Positions 18,504-25,957 of a DNA stretch of 63,315 nt are shown here, one piece after another. The stretch's first letter is position 1. Each line of letters starts with the position of its first letter. The position numbers and the translations under genes are program-made. The notes under the pieces are model-generated. The model was given only the letters and a program-made list of their open reading frames with translations. It made no database searches and was not told where the DNA came from. Source of the DNA: an uncultured Pelagibacteraceae bacterium (lineage in GTDB: Bacteria; Pseudomonadota; Alphaproteobacteria; Pelagibacterales; Pelagibacteraceae); contig CABYPE010000004.1 in NCBI GenBank assembly GCA_902520685.1, positions 1-63,315 on the forward strand, written 5' to 3'.

Positions 18504-19469
18504 TTAAAACCAACTATTTGGAATAATTATGTAGTGAATTGCTAATACAATTCCTACAGAAACACTTAATCCAAAGATCATTTTAACAAAGTCTTTTCCA
18601 ATTAGTGGAAAGACATACTTGAACTTATAATCTTTGTTCATAGTTGATATTGCAAGCTCTCTACCACACAACAAACCAACAAATACCCAAGTTGTTGACA
18701 TTGGTAGGTCATTAAGTTCTTTAAAGTAGTAAAGTACACCAGCATAGATAACATTGATTATGGTAGCTGATCTTGCATATCTTGTTCCAGTTTTATCCAA
18801 AACAACTTTTTGTATTGTTCCTCCGTTTATGTAGAAGATATAAAAGAGGAGAACTGTAAAATAAGCCAAAACAATTAATAGTAATGTTACATCTAATTGT
18901 CTTGGCAGATATACGGCTATATTAGCTACATCGTGAGATAACCAAACCCACCATAACCAACCTGAAGTTACCCATACAGAGTTTCTCCAAAATCCTATCC
19001 ATTTATCTTGAACTTCATCAAATTTTTCATTGATAAATTTCGATACCACTATCCAAGCTATATAAGCAGCTACTGCTGCTAATCCATAACCTACGACGCT
19101 TTTCATTAACATCTTCTCTAACACTACAGTAGACGCAAAAGCTGATAGTACTAAGAAAGTTGTAGAGACAGGTATTCCAACTCTTGTTAATACTAAAAGA
19201 ATAGCAGGGGCTACAGCATGATACCACTGTATTTCTTGGAAAGGTATTCTAGTTAATCTTCCATAAGATATATCACCAGCATTACTGTACCAACCCCATG
19301 TGATTGCAAGTATCATCACAAATGAAGCAGCGCTAGCAAGCGTATACCATTTAAACCATTTTTGTTTTGACGCTATAAATGTTCCGAGCGTTTGAATTGA
19401 GTCATTTGCTATAACGCTATATCCCGCTAAAGCAAAGCCAACGATCGTATATATTGTTGTCATTTCCAT
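18504..19469 (-). CDS. PiT-like multi-pass membrane protein
   Basis: 321 residues, largely hydrophobic. Two half-repeats are visible, each with the two motifs typical of PiT/SLC20 phosphate carriers: an ND-type motif (ANDSIQTLGT at 21-30; SHDVANIAV at 178-186) and a P-x-S-T-T motif (PVSTTFLVLSAFAS at 100-113; PMSTTWVFVGLLCG at 256-269). In true PiT proteins the second motif is normally PVSTTH and total length is 400-500 residues, so this is a short, divergent relative. An ion or phosphate transport role is inference only. It has a 239-base leader and no operon partner. Confidence 0.7.
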   Translation of the reverse strand: MEMTTIYTIVGFALAGYSVIANDSIQTLGTFIASKQKWFKWYTLASAASFVMILAITWGWYSNAGDISYGRLTRIPFQEIQWYHAVAPAILLVLTRVGIPVSTTFLVLSAFASTVVLEKMLMKSVVGYGLAAVAAYIAWIVVSKFINEKFDEVQDKWIGFWRNSVWVTSGWLWWVWLSHDVANIAVYLPRQLDVTLLLIVLAYFTVLLFYIFYINGGTIQKVVLDKTGTRYARSATIINVIYAGVLYYFKELNDLPMSTTWVFVGLLCGRELAISTMNKDYKFKYVFPLIGKDFVKMIFGLSVSVGIVLAIHYIIIPNSWF

Positions 19470-19708
19470 ATTATTTTACCTATTTTTTATTTATCTTTAT
19501 TGTTTTCCATTTCGAACGATTCTTATTCATGAGGTCGATTTAATAGAGAAGAGAAATTTTATCTATAGGTAAGTTTATTAATATTTTTTGTGATGGGTTG
19601 ATTCATCAATGATTATAATAATTCAAATCTTTGTCTATACGGAGAATTTAATCAATTTTTTTTGGGGGGGGGCAGATTCATTCTGAATACATTATTGAAG
19701 TATTATGT
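19470..19708 (-). promoter_or_regulatory. Leader region of the PiT-like gene, with a G9 tract
   Basis: This is 239 bases between the MIP channel stop and the PiT-like start, both on the minus strand. The striking element is T8 followed by G9 at 19656-19672, the longest G-run I noticed in this AT-rich window. On the minus strand the DNA after it carries TATAAT-like hexamers but no well-spaced promoter. A short stem TGATG/CATCA is present around 19595-19612. No credible ORF was found; two 15-16 codon minus-strand ORFs look accidental. Confidence 0.4.
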
Positions 19709-20356
19709 CTACTTTAAAATTATCTTTTTTACTATTAATACTGCAATCAATGCCCCAATCAATTCTGCAATTATATAAGTAGGCGTATTAAGATAATTGA
19801 TACCAGTAAACGATTCTGTAAAAGTCCTTGCTATTGCTACTGCTGGATTTGCAAAAGATGTTGATGATGTAAACCAATAACCGGCTGTAATATAAGTTGC
19901 AACACAAGCTGCAACTGTTGTTTTACCATCTTTTAAAGTTGCAAAGATAATAAATATTAGACCAAAAGTTGCTACAATTTCTGCTAGAAATATATGAAAG
20001 CCATCTCTATTTTTTGTAGATAATTCAATCATACTATGTTCAAAGAATACATTAGCTAACATTACACCTAATAAGCATCCTAATATTTGAGCTGAAATAT
20101 ATGTAATTAAAAGTTTCCCTTTAATTTTTTTAGTTAAATACATTGCTAAACTTACAAAAGGATTAAAGTGAGCACCTGAAATGTCAGCAAATGCAGTTAT
20201 TAAGACAAATAATCCTGCTCCAGTTGCAAGCGTATTAGCAGTGAGTCTTAAAGCGTTATCATTTGTTAGATTTTCAGCCATTATTCCAGAGCCAACAATA
20301 ATCATTACTAAAAAACAACTACCTATAAATTCACCAATGAAAATTTTATTTTTCAT
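19709..20356 (-). CDS. MIP-family channel (aquaporin / glycerol-facilitator type)
   Basis: 215 residues, six hydrophobic segments, with the MIP start FIGEFIGSCFLVMIIVGSG. The two pore boxes are HFNPFVSLAMYL (NPF replacing NPA) and SFANPAVAIARTF (canonical NPA followed by the conserved Arg). The selectivity residue pattern cannot be judged by eye. Substituted NPA boxes occur in MIP channels that pass small neutral solutes other than water; the substrate here is unknown. It is followed on the transcript side by the PiT-like gene and preceded 13 bases upstream by a small membrane gene, suggesting a two-gene unit. Confidence 0.88.
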   Translation of the reverse strand: MKNKIFIGEFIGSCFLVMIIVGSGIMAENLTNDNALRLTANTLATGAGLFVLITAFADISGAHFNPFVSLAMYLTKKIKGKLLITYISAQILGCLLGVMLANVFFEHSMIELSTKNRDGFHIFLAEIVATFGLIFIIFATLKDGKTTVAACVATYITAGYWFTSSTSFANPAVAIARTFTESFTGINYLNTPTYIIAELIGALIAVLIVKKIILK

Positions 20357-20369
20357 AATCTAAGAATAA

Positions 20370-20591
20370 TTAAATTATAATCTTATAAATGCCAATTAAG
20401 AATAATGGTATTTGTAGTCCAAAATTAGTTAGTATTGCTTTATCTTTTGAGACAATACCTTCAATAGTCCATCCTACAACCCCAAGTCCATGGAAGTAGA
20501 TATTAATAGGGTAGATATTCAAATTAGTTAATAATATTCCAGTTAATACTAAAGCAGTACTGATCCATTTAAGATATTTCTTAATAAACAT
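20370..20591 (-). CDS. Small two-helix membrane protein, function unknown
   Basis: 73 residues with two hydrophobic segments (WISTALVLTGILLTNLNIYP and FGLQIPLFLIGIYKIII) separated by a loop with FHGLGVVGWTIEGIVSKDK. I do not recognise a characterised family with certainty; it resembles short uncharacterised membrane proteins found in marine bacteria. It lies 13 bases upstream of the MIP channel gene and 44 bases from zur, all on the minus strand, so it may be co-transcribed with the channel. Confidence 0.65.
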   Translation of the reverse strand: MFIKKYLKWISTALVLTGILLTNLNIYPINIYFHGLGVVGWTIEGIVSKDKAILTNFGLQIPLFLIGIYKIII

Positions 20592-20635
20592 TAATTCTCC
20601 TTTCAGTGTATTTTATTTTGATTTTAGATAATAAC

Positions 20636-21043
20636 TTATCTACATTTTTTACATAATCCAAAAAACTCAAGATTGTATTTACTATATTTCATACCATCTT
20701 TGTCTTTGAAACCAGCTAAGTATTTAGAAAGACCTGCGCTACTTATCTCTGTAACTTTTTCACAAATTTCACAGATTGAAAATGCAGTAGCTTTAGCTAC
20801 CTGGCAACTTGAATTATGACAGGCAATAAAGGCATTTCGACTTTCAATTTTGTGAATTTTTCCTATTTCAACTAGTTTATCTAACGCTCGATAAACCTGT
20901 AATGGAGCTTTAATACCTTTTTTCTGAACATTAAAAAGTATTGTATATGCTTTCAATGGCTCAGGTGATTTATCAATTAAATTAAAAATAATTTGCTGAT
21001 TTTTTGAAAGACTATGCATTTTATCTATTTTACTGATTCCCAT
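20636..21043 (-). CDS. zur: Zinc uptake regulator Zur (Fur family)
   Basis: 135 residues. It has the winged-helix Fur DNA-binding half (PLKAYTILFNVQKKG, APLQVYRALDKLVEIGKIHK), then metal-binding cysteines and histidines (HNSSCQVA, ICEICEK, and FGLCKKC at the end). It abuts znuB (its ATG directly follows the znuB stop), forming znuC-znuB-zur. Together with divergent znuA and palindromic Zur-type sites between the two units, a Zn-responsive repressor with autoregulation is the natural reading. Confidence 0.93.
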   Translation of the reverse strand: MGISKIDKMHSLSKNQQIIFNLIDKSPEPLKAYTILFNVQKKGIKAPLQVYRALDKLVEIGKIHKIESRNAFIACHNSSCQVAKATAFSICEICEKVTEISSAGLSKYLAGFKDKDGMKYSKYNLEFFGLCKKCR

Positions 21044-21847
21044 TTAATTTTTCAATTTAATTGATTGTTTTATGTTTAATAAAGAAAGTATGAATAGGAA
21101 TAAAGCAGCCGCTATAATTGAAGGTCCGGATGATGTATTAAATTCTAAAGAAGAGAACAATCCTAATATTACTGACAATAATCCTCCAATGATTGAGTAG
21201 ACTACCATTTTCTGTGGACTATCAGAAATATTTCTCGCCATTGCTGCTGGTATAATTAACATTCCTGTAATTAATAATAAGCCAACCATCTTAATTGATA
21301 TTGCAATAATCCCAGCCATCAAGATTGTAAAAATTGCTTTAGCTCTATCAGGATTTAAACCTTCAGCTTCTGCTAACTCATAATTTACTGTTGAAGCAAA
21401 TAAAGGTTTCCAAATTAATTTTAGTACTAATAAAATTAATGCACCTCCAATATAGATGGTTAATATATCATTTATATTTACTGCCAATATATCTCCAAAT
21501 AATAATCCCATAATATCGAATCTTATAAATGTTAAAAAACCAATAACAACAAGACCAACTGCTAATGACGAGTGTGCTAAAAGCCCAAGTAATGCGTCAC
21601 CAGGTAAATTAGTTCTTTTTTGTAATTGTATTAAAATTAACGCTATTAAAGATGAAATTATAAATACAGAAAAGGCAATGTTTAGCTCAAAAGAATACGC
21701 CAATGTAACACCAAGTAATGCAGAGTGAGCGAGCGTATCTCCAAAATAAGATAATCTTCTCCAAATTACAAAACAACCAAGAGGGCCAGTTACAAAAGCA
21801 ACCCCAAGTCCTGCAACAAGTGCTCTTATAAAAAAATCATCAAACAT
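21044..21847 (-). CDS. znuB: Zinc ABC transporter permease ZnuB
   Basis: Inner membrane permease of the ABC-3 family, 267 residues, many hydrophobic segments. Family features are FVTGPLGCFVIWRRLSYFGD and TLAHSALLGVTLAYS near the N-terminus and LLLITGMLIIPAAMARNISD in the middle. It is adjacent to znuC and zur without gaps. It transfers Zn2+ delivered by ZnuA. Confidence 0.94.
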   Translation of the reverse strand: MFDDFFIRALVAGLGVAFVTGPLGCFVIWRRLSYFGDTLAHSALLGVTLAYSFELNIAFSVFIISSLIALILIQLQKRTNLPGDALLGLLAHSSLAVGLVVIGFLTFIRFDIMGLLFGDILAVNINDILTIYIGGALILLVLKLIWKPLFASTVNYELAEAEGLNPDRAKAIFTILMAGIIAISIKMVGLLLITGMLIIPAAMARNISDSPQKMVVYSIIGGLLSVILGLFSSLEFNTSSGPSIIAAALFLFILSLLNIKQSIKLKN

Positions 21848-22594
21848 TTAATTTTTCTTTATCTCTCCATCATTGTTATGCACATGATCATGTTTATGTT
21901 CATATCTTGTAAGTATTTGAGAAGCTTGTTCACCAAATAAAGCTTTGTATTCATTGTTTTTTGCAACATCTATTGGAGTTCCTGAACAACACACATGACC
22001 ATTTAAACAAACAACATGATCAGTTGCAGTCATTACTGTATGTAAATCATGAGATATTAATAAGATTCCACAATTTAGCTCATCTGAAATTTTTTTAATT
22101 AATTCGTATAAAGCAATCTCCCCTGTAAAATCAACACCTTGGACAGGCTCATCTAATACTAAAAATTCTGGCTTTTTTGAAATAGCTCTAGCTAGCAAGA
22201 CTCTTTGAAACTCTCCACCAGATAAATTTCCTAAATTTTTATCTTTAAGATGAACAACACCAGTTAATGACAAAGCTTCATTGATAGACTCATCATCAAG
22301 ATCTTCTGTGAGTAGCATAAAATCATGAACTCTAAGTGGTAATGTCCAATCTATTGAAATTTTTTGAGGAACATAGCCAATCTTGTTTGTATATTTTTCA
22401 ACTTCCCCATCAATTTTTTTATAAATACCTAAGGCAATTTTTGCTGTTGTGCTTTTTCCTGAACCATTTGGACCAATAAGAGTTACAATTTTTCCCTTTT
22501 CAACACTTAAAGATACACCTTTAACAAGCCATTTATCATTATGCTGATACCCAGCATTATTTAATTTAACCAACAAATTATTATTCGATCTCAT
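21848..22594 (-). CDS. znuC: Zinc ABC transporter ATP-binding protein ZnuC
   Basis: 248 residues. Walker A GPNGSGKST, signature NLSGGEFQRVLLARA, Walker B FLVLDEPVQGVD and H-loop LISHDLHTV are all present. The C-terminus is histidine-rich (RYEHKHDHVHNNDGE), which is common in zinc ABC components. It is the first gene of the minus-strand znuCB-zur unit and is transcribed divergently from znuA across two Zur-type palindromes. Confidence 0.95.
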   Translation of the reverse strand: MRSNNNLLVKLNNAGYQHNDKWLVKGVSLSVEKGKIVTLIGPNGSGKSTTAKIALGIYKKIDGEVEKYTNKIGYVPQKISIDWTLPLRVHDFMLLTEDLDDESINEALSLTGVVHLKDKNLGNLSGGEFQRVLLARAISKKPEFLVLDEPVQGVDFTGEIALYELIKKISDELNCGILLISHDLHTVMTATDHVVCLNGHVCCSGTPIDVAKNNEYKALFGEQASQILTRYEHKHDHVHNNDGEIKKN

Positions 22595-22602
22595 TTTATT
22601 AC

Positions 22603-22630
22603 TTGACTTATTAAAATGTTATATTATTAC
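22603..22630 (+). promoter_or_regulatory. Candidate znuA promoter
   Basis: TTGACT (22603-22608), 16 bases, TATTAC (22625-22630). The -10 lies inside the first Zur-type palindrome, so repressor binding would block RNA polymerase. It is 38 bases upstream of the znuA ATG. Confidence 0.5.
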
Positions 22631-22631
22631 A
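22617..22631. promoter_or_regulatory. Zur box 1 (imperfect palindrome)
   Basis: TGTTATATTATTACA, a 7-1-7 inverted repeat with one mismatched pair, very similar to the perfect copy 18 bases further right. It lies between divergent znuC and znuA and resembles the TGTTATANTATAACA-type sites of alphaproteobacterial Zur. Confidence 0.75.
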
Positions 22632-22634
22632 TAC

Positions 22635-22649
22635 TGTTATATTATAACA
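22635..22649. promoter_or_regulatory. Zur box 2 (perfect palindrome)
   Basis: TGTTATATTATAACA is a perfect 7-1-7 palindrome, centred 18 bases from box 1 and 20 bases before the znuA start codon. The tandem pair is well placed to repress both znuA and the divergent znuCB-zur unit. Confidence 0.85.
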
Positions 22650-22668
22650 ATAACTAAATATTTAAATT

Positions 22669-23781
22669 ATGAAAAATCTAAAAAAAATACCTTTAATCTT
22701 ATCAATACTATCATTATTAACCTTTTTTTCACCTGCTAATGCTGAAACAAAGGTTGTAGCATCAATTAAACCAATTCATTCACTAGCAAGTTATTTAATG
22801 GATGGAGTAAGTAAACCAGGATTAATAGTTGATGGTTATGCTTCTCCACATGGTTTTGCTATGAAACCATCACATGCAAAATTGCTTCAAGAAGCTGACT
22901 TAATTTTTTGGGTTGGTGAAGATTTGGAAAGTTTTTTAGAAAAACCATTAAAATCAATAGCTAAAAAAGCTGAGAAAATTGAATTAATGGAAATAAAAGG
23001 ACTGAATAAGTTAAAATTTAGAGAAAGAAACATTTTTGACGGTCACGATGATCATGGCCATGATGATGGACATAAAGAAGATGATCATGATGACCATGCT
23101 AAAAAAGAAGATGATCATGATCATGGACATGAGGACGAGCATAAAGAGGACGGTCATGATGATGAGCACAAAGAAGATGGTCACGATGATCATGGACATG
23201 ATGACGAGCATAAAGAGGACGGTCATGATGATGAGCACAAAGAAGATGGTCACGATGATCATGAAGGTCATGCTCATGGAGAATACGATCCACATATTTG
23301 GCTAGATCCTTCAAATGCAAAAGTAATTTTAAAAGAAATGGCTGAACATTTGATTGAAAAAGATCAAAAAAATGCTTCAATTTATAAAAGCAATCTAAAG
23401 AAAGCATTAAAAGAACTTGATAAATTAACTAAAAAAGTAAAGTCTGATTTAAATAAAGACTTTAAATCTATTGTTTTTCATGATGCTTATCAATATTTTG
23501 AAAAAAGATTTGATGTAAATGTATTAGGTGCATTTACTGTGAACACAGATGTAATGCCTGGTGCAGAGCAATTAGCAGAAATTAGAGAAATAATTGAACA
23601 TGACAAAGTAAGTTGTGTATTTTCTGAACCTCAATTTAACCCTGATATAATCAATGCAGTTGCAAAAGATATGAATATTAGCACGGGTGTTTTAGATCCT
23701 TTGGGAGCTACTCTTAACCCGGGCAAAGATTTATATTTTGATTTAATTAGCAACATGTCAAAATCTTTCAAAGGCTGTTAA
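22669..23781 (+). CDS. znuA: Zinc ABC transporter substrate-binding protein ZnuA
   Basis: Periplasmic Zn2+-binding protein, 370 residues, with signal peptide ending around SPANAETK. Zinc ligands sit in the expected places: the His of SIKPIHSLAS, the His of EYDPHIWLDPSNA, a third in FHDAYQYFEKRF and the late acidic segment GVLDPLGATLNPG. Residues about 124-205 form a very long His/Asp/Glu/Lys-rich loop (HDDHGHDDGHKEDDHDD and so on) that contains a recent 69-base tandem duplication. Such loops are thought to scavenge zinc for transfer to the site. It is controlled from the divergent Zur-box region. Confidence 0.95.
   Translation: MKNLKKIPLILSILSLLTFFSPANAETKVVASIKPIHSLASYLMDGVSKPGLIVDGYASPHGFAMKPSHAKLLQEADLIFWVGEDLESFLEKPLKSIAKKAEKIELMEIKGLNKLKFRERNIFDGHDDHGHDDGHKEDDHDDHAKKEDDHDHGHEDEHKEDGHDDEHKEDGHDDHGHDDEHKEDGHDDEHKEDGHDDHEGHAHGEYDPHIWLDPSNAKVILKEMAEHLIEKDQKNASIYKSNLKKALKELDKLTKKVKSDLNKDFKSIVFHDAYQYFEKRFDVNVLGAFTVNTDVMPGAEQLAEIREIIEHDKVSCVFSEPQFNPDIINAVAKDMNISTGVLDPLGATLNPGKDLYFDLISNMSKSFKGC
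23122..23259 (+). repeat. Two-copy 69-base tandem repeat inside znuA
   Basis: Copies at 23122-23190 and 23191-23259 differ at one base (GAG versus GAT in codon 4), each encoding 23 residues beginning HGH(E/D)DEHKEDGHDD. Each copy is itself built from shorter EHKEDGHDD-type units. Near identity implies recent duplication and likely strain-to-strain length variation. Confidence 0.92.
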
Positions 23782-23823
23782 TTTAAAATTGATCTTTGAT
23801 CATAAATAATATCTAATAAAAGG

Positions 23824-24822
23824 ATGAGTACTGTATCCCTTTCATTAGATGAAATTTTTGATTTAGCTAAAAAAACTTTATTAGCAAATGGATGTGATGA
23901 TGAAACAGCATCTATATTATCTGATTTAATCAGAAATGCTGAACGTGATGGCTCATTATCTCATGGTTTATTTAGATTACCAGCTTATGTGAGTGGTTTA
24001 AAAAGTGGAAAAATTAATGGCAAAGGTAAACCAGAGATTCAAAAGGTTTCAGCATCAGTAATTAAAGTTAAAGGTAATAGTTGTTTAGCTCCTGTAGTTT
24101 TAAATAAGGGTTTGCCTGAATTAGCAAAAGCCGCAAAAGAAAATGGTGTAGCAGTGCTTGCAATAAATAATTCTCACCATATGGCTGCGATGTGGCCTGA
24201 AACAGAAAAGTTAGCAGAGGAAGGTTTAGTTGCCTTTGCATGTACATCATATAAGCCTGCAGTAGCACCTGCTGGAGCGATTAAACCACTATTTGGAACA
24301 AATCCTATCTCATTTGCGTGGCCGAGACCTGGAAAAACTCCAGTTGTTTATGATATGGCCACAGCATCTATGGCAATGGGTGAAGTTCAAGTTGCTAAAA
24401 GAGAAGGGCACAAGGTACCACTTGGAACTGGTTTAACTAAAGAGGGTAAAGAAACTACTGATCCAGGAGCAATAGCAGATGGTGGTGTATTATTACCTTT
24501 TGGAGGTTACAAAGGATCTGCAATAGCGATGATGGTTGAATTGATGGCTGGAGCATTAGTTGGTGATAATTTTAGTTTTGAAACAGCTGCTAAAGATAAC
24601 AATGATGGTGGTCCACCAAGTGGAGGTGAATTTATCTTAGCGATATCACCAGATAAAACTGCAGGCACGAATTGGCAAAAACATGCAGATGAATTCTTTG
24701 ATAAAATGAAATCAATGGGTGAAGTTAGATTGCCTGGTGAAAGAAGACATAAAAACAGACAAGACAAAGGTCCTCGTAATATAAATGAGGAGTTAGTTAA
24801 TAAAATAAAATCGTTAAGTTAA
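23824..24822 (+). CDS. Ldh-family NAD(P)-dependent oxidoreductase (malate/lactate dehydrogenase-like)
   Basis: 332 residues of the Ldh2/YiaK/YbiC fold, unrelated to classical Rossmann LDH. Recognisable parts are ERDGSLSHGLFRLPAYVSGL, NNSHHMAAMWPETEKL (with the catalytic His), PLFGTNPISFAWPRPG, YDMATASMAMGEVQVAKREG and FGGYKGSAIAMMVELMAG. Members reduce 2-oxoacids or cyclic imines (malate, ureidoglycolate, piperideine-carboxylate); the substrate cannot be read from the sequence. Neither neighbour suggests a pathway. Its end overlaps the convergent xth by 9 bases. Confidence 0.85.
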   Translation: MSTVSLSLDEIFDLAKKTLLANGCDDETASILSDLIRNAERDGSLSHGLFRLPAYVSGLKSGKINGKGKPEIQKVSASVIKVKGNSCLAPVVLNKGLPELAKAAKENGVAVLAINNSHHMAAMWPETEKLAEEGLVAFACTSYKPAVAPAGAIKPLFGTNPISFAWPRPGKTPVVYDMATASMAMGEVQVAKREGHKVPLGTGLTKEGKETTDPGAIADGGVLLPFGGYKGSAIAMMVELMAGALVGDNFSFETAAKDNNDGGPPSGGEFILAISPDKTAGTNWQKHADEFFDKMKSMGEVRLPGERRHKNRQDKGPRNINEELVNKIKSLS

Positions 24823-25590
24823 TTTAATTTCTATTGGAGTGTGGTCAGAGGGTTTTTCTCTTCCTCTTGGATCTTTATTTATATTTATAGATTTGATTTG
24901 GTCGATTAAAGAATTTGATACTAAGAAGTGATCAATTCTCATACCATTATTTTTTTGCCAAGCTCCTCTCATATAATCCCAATAAGTATAACCTTCTTTT
25001 GTTTCATTAAAATGTCTATAAACATCATTTAAACCTATATTAAGCATTTCTCTAAATTTTTTTCTTATCTCTAATCTATATAAAGCGTCATCCTCAAAAC
25101 TTTTTACGTTATAAACGTCTTCTGCAGCTGGAATAACATTGAAATCACCAGCAAGAATTATATTAGAATTTTTTTTAAGTAACGTTTTTAATTGTTTTAT
25201 TAATTGGTCCATCCATTTTTTTTTGTAATCATATTTTTCAGTATCAACAGGATTTCCATTTGGTGTATATATATTTATTAACTGAACAATTTTTTTTTTA
25301 TACTCAATTTCAGCAGAAATAATTCTTGATTGTTTTAACTTGTCTTTAATTAAGTCTGTTCTTATATTTTTTAATTTTCCTTTAGAAATAATTGCAACCC
25401 CGTTGTAACTTTTTTGACCAAATACATGACTTTCATAATCTATTGAGGAAAAATCATCGTAAGGAAAATTTACATCTTCCGTTTTAATTTCCTGCATCAT
25501 TAATATATCTGGTTTATATTTAAGAAGGTAACTTTTGATATTTTCAATCCGTGCACGTACGGAATTTACATTCCAAGATGAAATTAACAT
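24814..25590 (-). CDS. xth: Exodeoxyribonuclease III / AP endonuclease
   Basis: Repairs abasic sites and 3'-blocked ends. I start it at the internal Met (MLISSWNVNSVRARI), not at the longer track start, because that is where family homology begins and because this ATG overlaps the erpA stop in a TAATG. Catalytic motifs are complete: WNVNSVR, QEIKTED, YNGVAIISK, LAGDFNVIP, GMRIDHFLVS and the final SDHTPI. Length is then 258 residues, typical for XthA. Confidence 0.94.
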   Translation of the reverse strand: MLISSWNVNSVRARIENIKSYLLKYKPDILMMQEIKTEDVNFPYDDFSSIDYESHVFGQKSYNGVAIISKGKLKNIRTDLIKDKLKQSRIISAEIEYKKKIVQLINIYTPNGNPVDTEKYDYKKKWMDQLIKQLKTLLKKNSNIILAGDFNVIPAAEDVYNVKSFEDDALYRLEIRKKFREMLNIGLNDVYRHFNETKEGYTYWDYMRGAWQKNNGMRIDHFLVSNSLIDQIKSININKDPRGREKPSDHTPIEIKLT

Positions 25591-25907
25591 TAAATTGAGA
25601 AGGAAACTCCACAACCACATGAAGATTTAGTTTGTGGATTAGATATTTTAAATTGTTCACCAATTAATTCAGAAACATAATCAACTTCTGACCCCTTTAG
25701 CAAATCTGCTGATGCTTTATCTATTAAAATATTCTGATAATTTAAATCATCTTCTTGCTTTGATTTGTCAAAAGTGAATTCATACTGAAATCCAGAACAT
25801 CCACCACCTTTGATGGCGATTCTAAAGAAAGAACCTTTGTCTTTTTTTGCTAACAAATTATCTATTTGTTTTAAAGCTTTATCCGTAAATTTAATTTCTT
25901 TAATCAT
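25590..25907 (-). CDS. erpA: Iron-sulfur cluster insertion protein (ErpA/IscA, A-type carrier)
   Basis: 105 residues with the three conserved cysteines of A-type carriers: one in GGGCSGFQYEF and two in SSCGCGVSFSI at the C-terminus. It delivers Fe-S clusters to apoproteins. It precedes xth on the minus strand with a 1-base overlap and is divergent from dgt with only 50 bases between them. ErpA versus IscA/SufA cannot be settled by eye, but the dgt-erpA-xth order is the usual alphaproteobacterial erpA locus. Confidence 0.88.
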   Translation of the reverse strand: MIKEIKFTDKALKQIDNLLAKKDKGSFFRIAIKGGGCSGFQYEFTFDKSKQEDDLNYQNILIDKASADLLKGSEVDYVSELIGEQFKISNPQTKSSCGCGVSFSI

Positions 25908-25957
25908 GTCTGAACACTGATATTACTAATATAATACTTAATTATTTAAATTAAAGA

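Noticed and set aside
19480-19620. Two 15-16 codon minus-strand ORFs in the leader of the PiT-like gene
   Set aside because: Too short, low-complexity, with no packing against neighbouring genes; indistinguishable from chance in AT-rich DNA.
23122-23259. Tandem repeats considered as a CRISPR-like array
   Set aside because: Only two contiguous copies, no spacers, in frame within znuA. No CRISPR array or cas gene was seen anywhere in the window.
23011-23407. Three overlapping ORFs of about 90-100 aa over the znuA His-rich repeat
   Set aside because: They are other-frame shadows of the GAT/CAT-rich repeat; their composition (MIMTM-type and HDHRDHLL-type runs) follows mechanically from it.
25591-25620. 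N-terminal extension of xth (MWLWSFLLNL)
   Set aside because: It lies inside the erpA 3' end and precedes the conserved MLISSWNVNS start; the downstream ATG gives a standard TAATG coupling.
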